Source of the DNA: Chitinasiproducens palmae
GTDB taxonomy: Bacteria; Pseudomonadota; Gammaproteobacteria; Burkholderiales; Burkholderiaceae
Assembly (NCBI RefSeq): GCF_900095735.1
Contig: NZ_FNLO01000001.1
Coordinates: forward strand, 256,837-320,836
Direction of reading: 5' to 3'
Length of the DNA stretch: 64,000 nucleotides
Numbering within the stretch: the first letter of the stretch is position 1; each line of letters starts with the position of its first letter. Below, in pieces: positions 20,101-28,561 of the stretch. A program made the translations under genes and the position numbers. Under the pieces are notes generated by a model. That model saw only the letters and a program-made list of their open reading frames with translations, was not told where the DNA came from and searched no databases.

Positions 20101-23100
20101 ACCGATGACAATACGCCGAGCCTGACCGGCACGGCCGAGGCGAACGCAACGGTCACCGTTTACGACAACGACACGGCAATCGGCACCGCGGTCGCCGACG
20201 GCACCGGCGCGTGGACCTTCACGCCTACCGCGCCGCTGGCCGACGGCGCGCATGCGTTCACGTCCACGGCGAGCGACGCCGCCGGCAACACCGGGCCGCA
20301 AAGCGCCGCTTATACCGTCAACATCGACGCAACAGCGCCCGCGGCGCCGACCATCGGTTCCGCGACGGACGACGTGGGGGCGACGACCGGGCCGGTCGCG
20401 TCGGGCGGTACCACCGACGACAACACGCCGACCTTGAACGGCACCGCCGAAGCGAACGCGACGGTGACCGTCTACGACAACGGCGACGAGATCGGCACGA
20501 CGACGGCCGACGGCACCGGTGCCTGGAGCTTCACGCCTACCGCACCGTTGGAGAACGGCACGCACGCGTTCACTTCGACGGCGACCGATGCCGCCGGCAA
20601 CACCGGCGCAGCGAGTCCGGCGTACACCGTCAATGTCGACGCGACGGCGCCGGACGCGCCGACGATCGGCGCCGTGTCGGACGATGTCGGGCCGATCACG
20701 GGCACGGTCCCGGCGGGCGGCACGACCGATGACGCCCAGCCCTTGCTGACCGGCACCGCCGAGGCCAATGCGGTGATCACGGTCTATGACGACGGCGCGG
20801 CCATCGGCACCGCACGGGCCGACGGCAGCGGCGTCTGGGGCTTCACTCCCGATGCCCCGCTCGACAACGGGCATCACGCGTTCACCACGACGGCGACCGA
20901 CGTGGCAGGTAACGTCGGTCCGCAGAGCGCGGCGTACGACGTGACGGTCGATGCGGTCGCACCCGCGGCGCCAGGCGTCGGTTCGGCGACCGACGACGCC
21001 GGTACCGTGACGGGCCCGCTCGCGTCCGGGGATACGACCGACGACACCACGCCGACGTTGACCGGCAATAGCGAACCGAACGCGACGGTCACGATCTACG
21101 ACAACGGCACGCCGATCGGCACCGCGCCCAGCAACGAAGCCGGGGAGTGGACGTATACGCCCACGACGCCGTTGGGCGACGGCGTGCACGAGATCACGGT
21201 GACGGCCACCGACGCAGCCGGCAATACCAGTCCGCCGAGCGCCGGCTACGAGCTGACCATCGATACCGCGGCGCCGCAAGCGCCGGTGATCGCGTCCGCC
21301 ACCGACGATGTCGGCGCCACGACCGGCGCGATCCCTTCCGGCGGCACGACCGACGACGACCAGCCGCTGCTGACGGGCACGGCAGAGGCCAACGCCACGG
21401 TCACGGTCTACGACAACGGTGCGCAGATTGGCACGGCGATCGTAAGCGGCACCGGCGCGTGGAGCTTCACGCCAACGACACCGCTGGACGACGGTCCCCA
21501 TAGCTTCACCGCGACGTCCACCGATGTGGCCGGCAATACCGGCCCGGCTAGCGCACCGTATGCGTTGACCGTCGACACCGCCGCGCCGCTCGCGCCGTCG
21601 ATTGACGGCGCGAGCGACGATGTCGGCGCCGTCACCGGCAATGTCCCGTCGGGCGGCACGACGGACGACGCGCAGCCGCTGCTGAGCGGCACCGCCGAAG
21701 CGAATGCGACGGTGACCGTATACGACAACGGCGCGGCGATCGGCACTGTCGTTGCCAGTGGCACGGGTGCCTGGAGCTTCACGCCGACGACGCCGCTCGA
21801 CGATGGCCCGCACAGCCTGACCGCGACAGCGACGGATGCGGCCGGCAACACCGGCGCGCAGAGCGCGCCCTACGATCTGACCGTCGATACGGCAGTGCCG
21901 GTCGCGCCGACCATCACGTCGGCGACCGACGACGTGGGCGCGAGCACCGGCGTGATCGCGTCCGGCGGGACGACCGACGATACGCAGCCGCTGCTGAGCG
22001 GCACCGCCGAAGCGAATGCGACGGTGACCGTGTACGACAACGGCGCGGCGATCGGCACCGCCGTTGCCAGTGGCACGGGTGCCTGGAGCTTCACGCCGAC
22101 GACACCGCTCGACGATGGTCCGCACAGCTTCACCGCGACCACCACCGATGCCGCCGGCAATACCGGGGTGGCAAGCGCCGCCTACGATCTGACCGTCGAC
22201 ACGGCGGCGCCGGTTGCGCCGTCGATCGGCGCGGTGACGGATGACGTCGGTGCCACCACCGGCGTGATCGCGGCGGGCGCCACGACCGACGACGACCTGC
22301 CGCTGTTGACCGGCACCGCCGAAGCGAATTCGACGGTGACCGTGTACGACAACGGCGCGGCGATCGGTACCGCCGTCGCCAGCGGCACGGGTGCGTGGAG
22401 CTTCACGCCGACGGCACCGCTTGACGACGGTCCGCACAGCTTTACCGCGACGACGACCGACGCGGCCGGCAATACCGGGGAACAGAGCGCCCCGTACGAC
22501 ATCGTCGTCGATACGGTGGCGCCGGTCGCGCCGACCATCGCCTCGGCTACGGACGACGTCGGCGCAAGCACCGGCGTGGTCGCGTCCGGTGGCACCACCG
22601 ACGACACGCAACCGCTGCTGAGCGGCACCGCCGAAGCGAACGCAACGGTCACGGTGTACGACAACGGTGCGGCGATCGGCACCGCCATTGCCAGCGGCAC
22701 TGGCGCGTGGAGTTTCACGCCGACGACGCCGCTCGACGACGGTCCGCACAGTTTCACCGCCACGACAACGGACGCGGCCGGCAACACGGGCGCGCAGAGC
22801 GCGCCGTACGATCTGACGGTCGATACGGCGGCGCCGGTGGCGCCGACCATCACCTCGGCGACCGACGACGTTGGCGCCACCACGGGCGTGGTTGCGTCGG
22901 GTGGCACCACGGACGACACCCAGCCGCTGTTGACGGGCACGGCGGAGGCGAACGCGACGGTGACCGTGTACGACAACGGCGCGGCGATCGGCACTGCCGT
23001 TGCCAGTAGCACCGGTGCGTGGAGTTTCACGCCGATCGCGCCCCTGGAAGATGGTCCGCACAGCTTCACCGCGACGACGACCGATGCCGCCGGCAATACC

Positions 23101-26100
23101 GGCGTGGCGAGCGCCGCCTACGATCTAACGGTCGACACGGCAGCGCCGGTGGCGCCGACCATCACCTCGGCGACCGACGACGTCGGCACGACCACGGGCG
23201 TGGTCGCCTCCGGAGGCACGACCGACGACAATCTGCCGCTGTTGACCGGTACGGCCGAAGCGAACGCGACGGTGACCGTCTATGACAACGGCGCGGCGAT
23301 CGGCACTGCCGTCGCCAGCGGCACCGGCGCGTGGAGCTTCACGCCGGTCGCGCCGCTCGACGATGGTCCGCACAGCTTCACCGCGACGACGACCGATGCC
23401 GCCGGCAATACCGGCCTGGCGAGCGCCGCCTACGATCTAACGGTCGACACGGCAGCGCCGGTGGCGCCGACCATCACGTCGGTGACCGACGACGTCGGCG
23501 TGACCACGGGCGTGGTTGCGCCCGGCGGCACGACCGACGACAACCTGCCGCTGCTGACCGGTACGGCCGAAGCGAACGCGACGGTGACGATATATGACAA
23601 CGGCGCGGCAATCGGCACCGCCACGGCCAGCGGCACGGGCGCGTGGAGTTTCACGCCGGTCGCGCCGCTCGATGATGGTCCGCACAACTTCACGGCCACC
23701 ACCACGGACGCTGCGGGCAATACCGGCGCCGAAAGCGATCCCTACGGTGTGACAGTGGACACGGCCGCGCCAGTGGCGCCGACCATCACGTCGGCGACGG
23801 ACGATGTCGGCGCGATTACCGGCGTGGTGGCATCGGGCGGTACGACCGATGACGCGCAGCCGCTGCTGACCGGCACGGCCGAGTCGAACGCGACCGTCAC
23901 GATATACGACAACGGCGCGGCGATCGGTACCGCCACGGCAAGCGGCACGGGTGCCTGGAGCTTCACGCCGACCGCGGCGCTGGACGACGGTCCGCACAGC
24001 TTCACCGCGACGACGACGGATGCCGCCGGCAACACGGGGGTGGAGAGCGCCGCTTACGTGATTGATGTCGATACGGCTGCGCCGGCCGCCCCGACGCTCG
24101 TCTCGGTGACCGACAACGTCGGTGTCGTCACCGGAGTGGTCACCGCAGGCACGTCGACCGACGACAATACGCCGACACTGAACGGCACGGCCGAGAGCAA
24201 CTCGACCGTGACGATCTACGACAATGGCGCGGTGATCGGAACAGCGACGGCGAACGATTCCGGCGACTGGAACTTCACGCCGACCGCACCGCTCGACGAC
24301 GGCGCGCATTCGTTCACCGTGACGAGCACCGACGCGGCCGGCAACACTGGCGCATCGAGTGCGGCGTACGATGTGACAGTCGACACCGAGGCCCCGTTCG
24401 CGCCGGCGATCACGTCGGCGAACGACGACGTCGGCACCGTGACTGGACCGGTCGCGTCCGGCGGGACGACTGACGACACGACGCCCACCTTCTCTGGCAC
24501 GGCCGAAGCGAACGCGGTCATCAACCTCTACGACAACGGCGTGCCGATCGGCACGGCCGCGGCCGACGGCAACGGTGGCTGGACGTTCACGCCCACCGCG
24601 CCGTTCGCGGAGGGACCGCATACCATCACCGCGACGGCCACCGATGCGGCCGGCAACACCAGTACCGGTAGCGTCGGCTACGACCTGACGGTCACGAGCA
24701 GCGATACGCTCGACGCGGTGCCCGACACTGCGACATTGGATGGCGGCGGCGTGGTCGCGGTCGAACAGGCGCCGGTCACGAGCAACGACGTGTTGGTGCT
24801 GGGTGTCGCGGAAGCGGACGACGGGACCGACGGCAGCCAGGCATTCACGATTGCGCCGAACAGCGCCGGCATCCTCCACATCGAGGTGACGCAGACGTCC
24901 CTGGTGGCGGTGGCCGACGCGTATCAGATCGACGTGGTCGACGCGAACGGCAATGTCGTATATTCCGCCACGTCGAGCGGCCAATTGCTCGGCGGCGTCG
25001 GCAACGTCGGCGTGCTCGGCGTCGTTGGCGACAACACGCTGACGGCGGACGTCGGTGGACTGCCGGCAGGCACCTACCACGTCGTGGTGCACAACGCCGA
25101 TCAGAGCACGCTGACCGACCTGCTCGATTCGAACGACGATGGCGGCGTCTCGCTGACCGAACTCGGCAACAGCGGTGTTCTGCTCGGCCCGGACAACGAA
25201 ACGCTGATTCTCGATACGGTCGCGAACGCGCTTGACGGCAGCGTGCTCGGCATCCCGCTGGGCAACCTCGGCTCGACGATCGTCGAACCGTTGCTGCAGA
25301 CTGCGCTGGACGCAGTCAATGCCACCGGGCAGGAAACGCCGGTTTCCGCGCTGGTCGGCATCCTCGGCGACGTGCTGAGCAACAACGCAGTCACCACCGC
25401 GCTGGCGCCGCTCGGTCTCGACTCCGGGGACCTGCTCAACAGCGTGATCAGCACGCTCGCCAGTACCCTGCTCAGTAACACGCTGTCGCTGCTGCAGCAA
25501 ACGTCGATCACGACCCAGTACACCGGCTATGCGTTCGAAAACGGCGATCTGACCGGCAATGTGATCACCGATCCAGCGGGCGCCGACAACTTGGGCGTCA
25601 ACGGCAACGCCTCCGTTACCCAGGTGACGTGGGACAGCACGACCGTCGGCGTCGACGCGGTGAACGGCGCGACGATCCAGGGGCTCTACGGATCGCTGCA
25701 CATCAACGCCGACGGGTCGTACACCTATACCGGTTCGGGCGACCCGGCCGCGTTCAACCATTCGGACGTGTTCACCTACACGCTGTCCGACGGCATCGTG
25801 GCCGACAGCGCCACGCTGACGATCAATATCGTCGATACGGTGGCACCGGTGGTCACACCGACCATTACCGCGATCTCCGACGATACCGGCACGGTCGGCG
25901 ACTGGCGGACCACGGACGTTTCCCCGACGATCATCGGTCATGTCGATGCGCCGCTCGCGACCGGCGAACGGGTGCAGGTGAGCATCGACGGCGGCGCATG
26001 GACCGACGCCACCATCGACCCGAGCGACGCCAGCGGCACGACCTGGTTCTTCGGGCCGGGTGCGTTGTCCGGCGGCGCGCACACGGTCACCGTGCAGGTC

Positions 26101-27168
26101 GTCGACCAGAGCGGCAACGTCGACACGAACACCGCCTCACAGGTTGTCACGATCGATACCTCGAACCAGTCGCCGGTCGTCGCGTTGAACAACGGGCTGC
26201 TGGGCGGCCTGTTGGGCGTCGACGCGCTGGAGTTGGCCGACATCGGCAATCAAACATTCGTCGCCTACGACACAGGCAACAATCTGCAGAGTGTCTCGAT
26301 CGAATACAGCGTGCCGATCAATATCGGTGCGTTCGACCTCGCGGCGTCCAATGCGCTGGCGACTGAGCTGGGCCTGCAGTACAGCGTGGATCACGGCAAC
26401 TACAATGTGCTGACCGGCGCGCCAGAGTCGTCGACGCTCACCATCACCTCGCTCACCGGCGGTACGATCGACAACCAAGCGGTGCTGGAGCTGCTTGGCT
26501 CGGTCTATCTCGATACCGCGCTGAACATCGGGGTGGCGCCAACCTATTCGCTCACTGCGACCGATGCGGGCGGGCTGAGCGCCACCACGAGTTCGACGAC
26601 GCTGGCGAACCTCGGTCTCGGTACAACGATCAACTCGTCAATCATGCTGGGCACGACGAACAGCGAGACGATCACCGGCTCGTCCGCCGACGAACACATC
26701 TATGGCTTCGGCGGCAACGACGTCCTGCACGGCAATGACGGCAACGATCTGCTGCGCGGTGGCGTCGGCGCCGACTCGCTGTACGGCGACGGCGGCAACG
26801 ACGTGCTGGTGTATGACGCGAACGACATCGTGATCGATGGCGGTGATGGCGACGATACGCTGCTGATCGAGGATGCGGTGGCCTCGATCGTCGGCAAGTC
26901 GACGCCGGTGCAGAACATCGAGACGATCCAGCTGGGCAGTGACAACGGCGCGCACACGTTGACGCTGGATGCCGCGGGCGCGAACAAGGCCACGGGTGGC
27001 GCTCCGCAACTCACGATCGAGGGGTCGCAGAACGATACCGTGAATTTGGCCGGCGGCGTGTTCCACGGGCAGGTGTTGATCAACAACCATGCCTACGAGT
27101 CTTATACGCTGGGCAGTACCACAGTGCTGATCGAGGACCAGATCCACGTCAATGTCACACCGATCTAA
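14131..27168 (+). CDS. Giant BapA-like adhesin with Ig-like repeats, secreted by type I system
   Basis: Surface adhesin or biofilm protein of 4345 residues and the evident cargo of the upstream exporter. Residues 1-105 form a BapA-type prefix domain, followed by a Gly/Ala-rich hydrophobic segment (about 128-155). One divergent Ig-like unit precedes residue 250. Residues 251-3527 hold 28 type-A Ig-like units of exactly 104 residues, with four type-B units of 91 or 92 residues (hallmark NPTNGADGSVLSGTAEPG) after A1, A2, A3 and A6. Units A7-A28 are contiguous. Next come a BapA-like region, a VCBS-like unit near 3850-3910 and another Ig-like unit. RTX-type GGxGxD motifs lie at about 4190-4250, with a type I secretion target at the C-terminus. 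No LapG dialanine retention motif was recognised. Ligand unknown. Confidence 0.93.
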   Translation: MDKRIDVKAQSGAVETHTVSQATQDATIQVQAGTEVRLFAQQGDIESMQRQGHDLIIKYTDGTVVRLVSYFDCPTDEMPKLVLDDQNDASGAEQVYKAELDPAACFAAGDTSSGPVAFAWVADGGAGLSPLLLGGLAVLGAGIGIAAASGGGSGPHGHGGSSAATPDAPSAQFNADGTAVTGHGAPNATIVVTDGSGKTIGTGTADGQGNFTVPLTEPQNNGQQVDVTQTTPGGTSPTTSLTAPDLTAPDEPVIHAVTDDVGATTGTIASGGVTDDNTPTLSGTAEANSRVTVYDNGVAIGSATADAFGNWSFTPGTALADGAHNFSVTATDAAGNVSALTPIYEVTVDTTAPSAPTVNPTDGAPGSVVSGTAEPGSTVAVDTNGDGKPDYTTTTDGGGNWSVTIGSELPAGSTVTATATDPAGNTSAPGTVTVGAGTGGDTTPPAAPVINDAIDDVDQMTGSLASGSITNDALPTLTGTTEANATVTVYDNGVMIGTAQADSAGAWAFTPATPLVDGAHSFTTTATDAAGNVSTASAAYDLTVDATPPATPTVDPTDGAAGSVLTGTAEAGAMVAIDVDGDGQADYMVAADENGIWSVALRSAVSDGSTITAIAMDTAGNMSAPGTGTVDAGAVDTTPPATPVIAAAADDVGSITGTVPSGGSTDDTTPTLSGTAEANSTVAIYDNGTQIGTANADASGAWTFTPTSPLAEGAHAITTTATDAAGNTSPASAAYELTVDTTAPDAPSINPTNGADGAVLSGTAEPGATVAIDVNGDGSPDYTTTADGDGNWSVPLDGAVPDGTAISATATDAAGNTGAPGTVTVDASAPDTTPPAAPVISAAADDAGAVIGNVPSGGSTDDNTPTLSGTAEADSTVTVYDNGAAIGTAVANGSGAWTFTPPAALADGQHSFTSTATDAAGNVGPASAAYDVTIDTAAPSAPAIGSATDDAGPVTGPIASGGTTDDTTPTLTGTAEPDTTVTVYDNGNTIGTTVTDGSGNWSYTPTTPLGDGAHDLTTTATDAAGNTSPASGGYQITIDTAAPVAPAITSATDDVGANTGVVPTGGSTDDTTPTLTGTAEANATVAIYDNGTQIGTVVANGGGAWTFTPATPLAEGAHSFTSTATDAAGNVSAGSAAYDLSVDTTAPAAPTVNPTNGADGSVLSGTAEPGATVGVDVNGDGRPDYTTTADPDGNWSVPLNGAVPDGTTISATATDAAGNTGAPGTTTVDASTPDTTAPAAPVIAAADDDVGAVTGTVPAGGSTDDATPTLTGTAEANATVHVYDNGTEIGTASADATGAWNFTPATPLADGAHAFTTTATDAAGNTGPASAAYDVTVDTATPAAPVIGSATDDVGATTGPIASGGTTDDNTPTLNGTAEANALVTVYDNGVALGTTTANGTGVWSFTPTAPLENGAHAFTSTATDAAGNTGPASVAYDINVDATAPAAPVIGSATDDVGATTGPIASGGTTDDNTPTLNGTSEPNATITVYDNGAAIGTAVADGTGAWAFTPTTPLADGAHALTTTATDAAGNTGAQSAPYDINVDATAPAAPVIGSATDDAGDVTGPIAAGGTTDDNTPTLNGTAEPNSTITVYDNGNAIGTATADGTGAWSFTPATPLDDGSHALTTTATDAAGNTGPASPAYDINIDATAPAAPAIGSATDDAGRVTGPIAAGGTTDDNTPTLNGSAEPNATVTVYDNGDEIGTTTADGTGAWSFTPTTPLADGAHALTATATDAAGNAGPASPAYTINVDATAPAAPAIASATDDVGATTGPIAAGGTTDDNTPTLNGTAEANATVTVYDNGVALGTVVADGTGAWTFTPTAPLADGAHAFTTTVTDAAGNTGEASPAYTVNIDATAPATPAIGSATDDAGAVTGPIAAGGTTDDNTPTLNGSGEPNATITVYDNGNEIGTTTADGTGAWSFTPATPLADGAHALTSTATDAAGNTSAPSPAYTINVDATPPAAPAIGSATDDAGTVTGPIASGGTTDDNTPSLTGTAEANATVTVYDNDTAIGTAVADGTGAWTFTPTAPLADGAHAFTSTASDAAGNTGPQSAAYTVNIDATAPAAPTIGSATDDVGATTGPVASGGTTDDNTPTLNGTAEANATVTVYDNGDEIGTTTADGTGAWSFTPTAPLENGTHAFTSTATDAAGNTGAASPAYTVNVDATAPDAPTIGAVSDDVGPITGTVPAGGTTDDAQPLLTGTAEANAVITVYDDGAAIGTARADGSGVWGFTPDAPLDNGHHAFTTTATDVAGNVGPQSAAYDVTVDAVAPAAPGVGSATDDAGTVTGPLASGDTTDDTTPTLTGNSEPNATVTIYDNGTPIGTAPSNEAGEWTYTPTTPLGDGVHEITVTATDAAGNTSPPSAGYELTIDTAAPQAPVIASATDDVGATTGAIPSGGTTDDDQPLLTGTAEANATVTVYDNGAQIGTAIVSGTGAWSFTPTTPLDDGPHSFTATSTDVAGNTGPASAPYALTVDTAAPLAPSIDGASDDVGAVTGNVPSGGTTDDAQPLLSGTAEANATVTVYDNGAAIGTVVASGTGAWSFTPTTPLDDGPHSLTATATDAAGNTGAQSAPYDLTVDTAVPVAPTITSATDDVGASTGVIASGGTTDDTQPLLSGTAEANATVTVYDNGAAIGTAVASGTGAWSFTPTTPLDDGPHSFTATTTDAAGNTGVASAAYDLTVDTAAPVAPSIGAVTDDVGATTGVIAAGATTDDDLPLLTGTAEANSTVTVYDNGAAIGTAVASGTGAWSFTPTAPLDDGPHSFTATTTDAAGNTGEQSAPYDIVVDTVAPVAPTIASATDDVGASTGVVASGGTTDDTQPLLSGTAEANATVTVYDNGAAIGTAIASGTGAWSFTPTTPLDDGPHSFTATTTDAAGNTGAQSAPYDLTVDTAAPVAPTITSATDDVGATTGVVASGGTTDDTQPLLTGTAEANATVTVYDNGAAIGTAVASSTGAWSFTPIAPLEDGPHSFTATTTDAAGNTGVASAAYDLTVDTAAPVAPTITSATDDVGTTTGVVASGGTTDDNLPLLTGTAEANATVTVYDNGAAIGTAVASGTGAWSFTPVAPLDDGPHSFTATTTDAAGNTGLASAAYDLTVDTAAPVAPTITSVTDDVGVTTGVVAPGGTTDDNLPLLTGTAEANATVTIYDNGAAIGTATASGTGAWSFTPVAPLDDGPHNFTATTTDAAGNTGAESDPYGVTVDTAAPVAPTITSATDDVGAITGVVASGGTTDDAQPLLTGTAESNATVTIYDNGAAIGTATASGTGAWSFTPTAALDDGPHSFTATTTDAAGNTGVESAAYVIDVDTAAPAAPTLVSVTDNVGVVTGVVTAGTSTDDNTPTLNGTAESNSTVTIYDNGAVIGTATANDSGDWNFTPTAPLDDGAHSFTVTSTDAAGNTGASSAAYDVTVDTEAPFAPAITSANDDVGTVTGPVASGGTTDDTTPTFSGTAEANAVINLYDNGVPIGTAAADGNGGWTFTPTAPFAEGPHTITATATDAAGNTSTGSVGYDLTVTSSDTLDAVPDTATLDGGGVVAVEQAPVTSNDVLVLGVAEADDGTDGSQAFTIAPNSAGILHIEVTQTSLVAVADAYQIDVVDANGNVVYSATSSGQLLGGVGNVGVLGVVGDNTLTADVGGLPAGTYHVVVHNADQSTLTDLLDSNDDGGVSLTELGNSGVLLGPDNETLILDTVANALDGSVLGIPLGNLGSTIVEPLLQTALDAVNATGQETPVSALVGILGDVLSNNAVTTALAPLGLDSGDLLNSVISTLASTLLSNTLSLLQQTSITTQYTGYAFENGDLTGNVITDPAGADNLGVNGNASVTQVTWDSTTVGVDAVNGATIQGLYGSLHINADGSYTYTGSGDPAAFNHSDVFTYTLSDGIVADSATLTINIVDTVAPVVTPTITAISDDTGTVGDWRTTDVSPTIIGHVDAPLATGERVQVSIDGGAWTDATIDPSDASGTTWFFGPGALSGGAHTVTVQVVDQSGNVDTNTASQVVTIDTSNQSPVVALNNGLLGGLLGVDALELADIGNQTFVAYDTGNNLQSVSIEYSVPINIGAFDLAASNALATELGLQYSVDHGNYNVLTGAPESSTLTITSLTGGTIDNQAVLELLGSVYLDTALNIGVAPTYSLTATDAGGLSATTSSTTLANLGLGTTINSSIMLGTTNSETITGSSADEHIYGFGGNDVLHGNDGNDLLRGGVGADSLYGDGGNDVLVYDANDIVIDGGDGDDTLLIEDAVASIVGKSTPVQNIETIQLGSDNGAHTLTLDAAGANKATGGAPQLTIEGSQNDTVNLAGGVFHGQVLINNHAYESYTLGSTTVLIEDQIHVNVTPI
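14881..17847 (+). repeat. Mixed A/B Ig-unit array within the adhesin gene
   Basis: Type-A units of 312 bp start at 14881, 15469, 16054, 16639, 16951 and 17263. Type-B units fill the gaps after A1, A2, A3 and A6. The A-to-A step is 588, 585, 585, 312, 312 and 585 bp, so type B is 273 bp (276 once). Confidence 0.9.
17848..24711 (+). repeat. 22 tandem 312-bp repeats within the adhesin gene
   Basis: Units A7 to A28 start at 17848 plus multiples of 312. I checked 18160, 18472, 20656 and 24400 (21 steps) and the register is exact, with no net indel. Some neighbours share long identical DNA runs, for example about 75 bp between 18179 and 18491. These are protein-coding domain repeats. Confidence 0.92.
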
Positions 27169-27192
27169 GCCTGTCGCGCGCGGGCCTCGCCT

Positions 27193-28341
27193 ATGACGTC
27201 CGTGCGCCGTTTCACCCTTGCCGCCGGTCTGTGCTGTTCGCTGATCTCCTCGATCACGACGGCACGGGCCAGCGACGCTTCACCCGCGCCGGCGGCCGAT
27301 GCGTCCGCCACCGAACCACGTCATGCCGCGCCGCCGTCGCCCGGGCCGGAACGCCTCGAACTTGGCGCGGCGGTGGACAGCGAGAGCGGTCTGATCGGCT
27401 CCGCCTATGTAGGCAAGAACAATCTGATCCCAGGCGTCTTCACATTCGCGACGTTCCGCTACGCGCGCGAGACGCAGCGCGGCCAGGCCGGCCTCTTCAA
27501 GCCCAACGCGTTCGGCGAGCGCGTCGATGCCGGCGTGGATTTCAACTATCGCCGCGACGCGTATGACGACCAGGGTTTCTGCGCCAGGACCTACGGCATC
27601 GAGCCCTATGTGCAGTTCCATATCGGCGCCAAGGGCGTGCTGACCACGGGCCTGGGCTACCGTGTGCAGACGGTGGACCATCTCGCCGGCGATGCACCCC
27701 TATCGTTCCGGCACGACGAAGGAACGCGGTCGGGCGTGTACCTGCGCGCGTCGTATGCGCTGGACAAATTCGTCGACACGACGCGGTTGACGATGAGCGC
27801 CGACCTCGACAACCATCTCTACAACCTTGCTTCCGGCCGGGACGGGGTCTTCCAGTCCGAAGGCCGCCTCCGCACCAAGGTCGCGCTGGTGCCGGATTCG
27901 CTCAGCCTGCTCAACATCGTGCGCGTCGGCTATATGCACGCGGTCGGCGGCGGCTCGCCGAGCGTCGCGGATCGCTTCTTCATTGGCGGTGTCAGCCTGC
28001 GCGGCTTCGAGCCGCGCCATGTGGGGCCGCGCGACGGCAACTACTTCGCGGGCGGCGATCGCTACGCAACCGCCAGTCTGGACGTCATCAAGAAAGTCGG
28101 CACGCTGCTTGGCAGTGCGGTGTCGATCAGTGTATTCACCGATGTCGGCTCGCTATGGGGCGGCGACCTGCGGCCCGACGCGGCAGCGGACACGCGCGCG
28201 GTCGTGCGCGCGTCGGCCGGCGTCGCAGTCACCTTCTCGGTCGCCGGCTTGCCCGTTTCGCTCTATGCGGCGAAGCCGTTCCGAAAGCAGCGGGAGGACG
28301 TCGAGCAGAATTTCGGCATGTCGGTCAGCATGCGCTTTTGA
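27193..28341 (+). CDS. Omp85/BamA-type outer membrane beta-barrel without POTRA domains
   Basis: Outer-membrane protein of 382 residues. A signal peptide (cleavage near residue 27 after ARA) and a short Pro/Ala-rich linker lead straight into a beta-barrel. The family mark is the loop FIGGVSLRGFEPRHVGPRD, the VRGF/Y-like lid motif of Omp85 proteins, followed by GGDRYATASLDVIKK and SVFTDVGSLWGGDL. The protein ends in SMRF with a terminal Phe, as expected for a BAM substrate. BamA, TamA and two-partner transporters have periplasmic POTRA repeats, and none fit here. It begins 24 bp after the adhesin stop, so it is probably the fifth gene of the locus. A role in adhesin anchoring or display is inference from position. 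Confidence 0.78.
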   Translation: MTSVRRFTLAAGLCCSLISSITTARASDASPAPAADASATEPRHAAPPSPGPERLELGAAVDSESGLIGSAYVGKNNLIPGVFTFATFRYARETQRGQAGLFKPNAFGERVDAGVDFNYRRDAYDDQGFCARTYGIEPYVQFHIGAKGVLTTGLGYRVQTVDHLAGDAPLSFRHDEGTRSGVYLRASYALDKFVDTTRLTMSADLDNHLYNLASGRDGVFQSEGRLRTKVALVPDSLSLLNIVRVGYMHAVGGGSPSVADRFFIGGVSLRGFEPRHVGPRDGNYFAGGDRYATASLDVIKKVGTLLGSAVSISVFTDVGSLWGGDLRPDAAADTRAVVRASAGVAVTFSVAGLPVSLYAAKPFRKQREDVEQNFGMSVSMRF

Positions 28342-28561
28342 AGCGTGTGCGAGCGGGGACCGGATGGAAATGGCGCTGCGTGGCAGGCGGCGCTGCCCGA
28401 CTGCCGCACGGTCGTGGCTGTCGATATGACGACGGGGGGCGGACGGGCCGCCGCTGCGGCCACGGCGTGAGCCGACCAGGTCGGCGACGCGTGCCGCTGC
28501 CCGACGTGCACCGCTCGGCCGACCCGCCGCGTGGCGCGCGAGCAGGGCCGACTTTTCCGCA

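Noticed and set aside
15817-23061. Minus-strand frame of 2414 residues opposite the adhesin
   Set aside because: It is the antisense of the repeated, GC-rich adhesin gene. It is Arg-rich, has no domain, and its length follows from the periodic repeat.
17848-24711. Regular repeats considered as CRISPR or satellite DNA
   Set aside because: The 312-bp units are in-frame protein domains with codon-level variation and no spacers.
23437-26082. Minus-strand frame of 881 residues
   Set aside because: Same artefact of the adhesin repeats; no family features.
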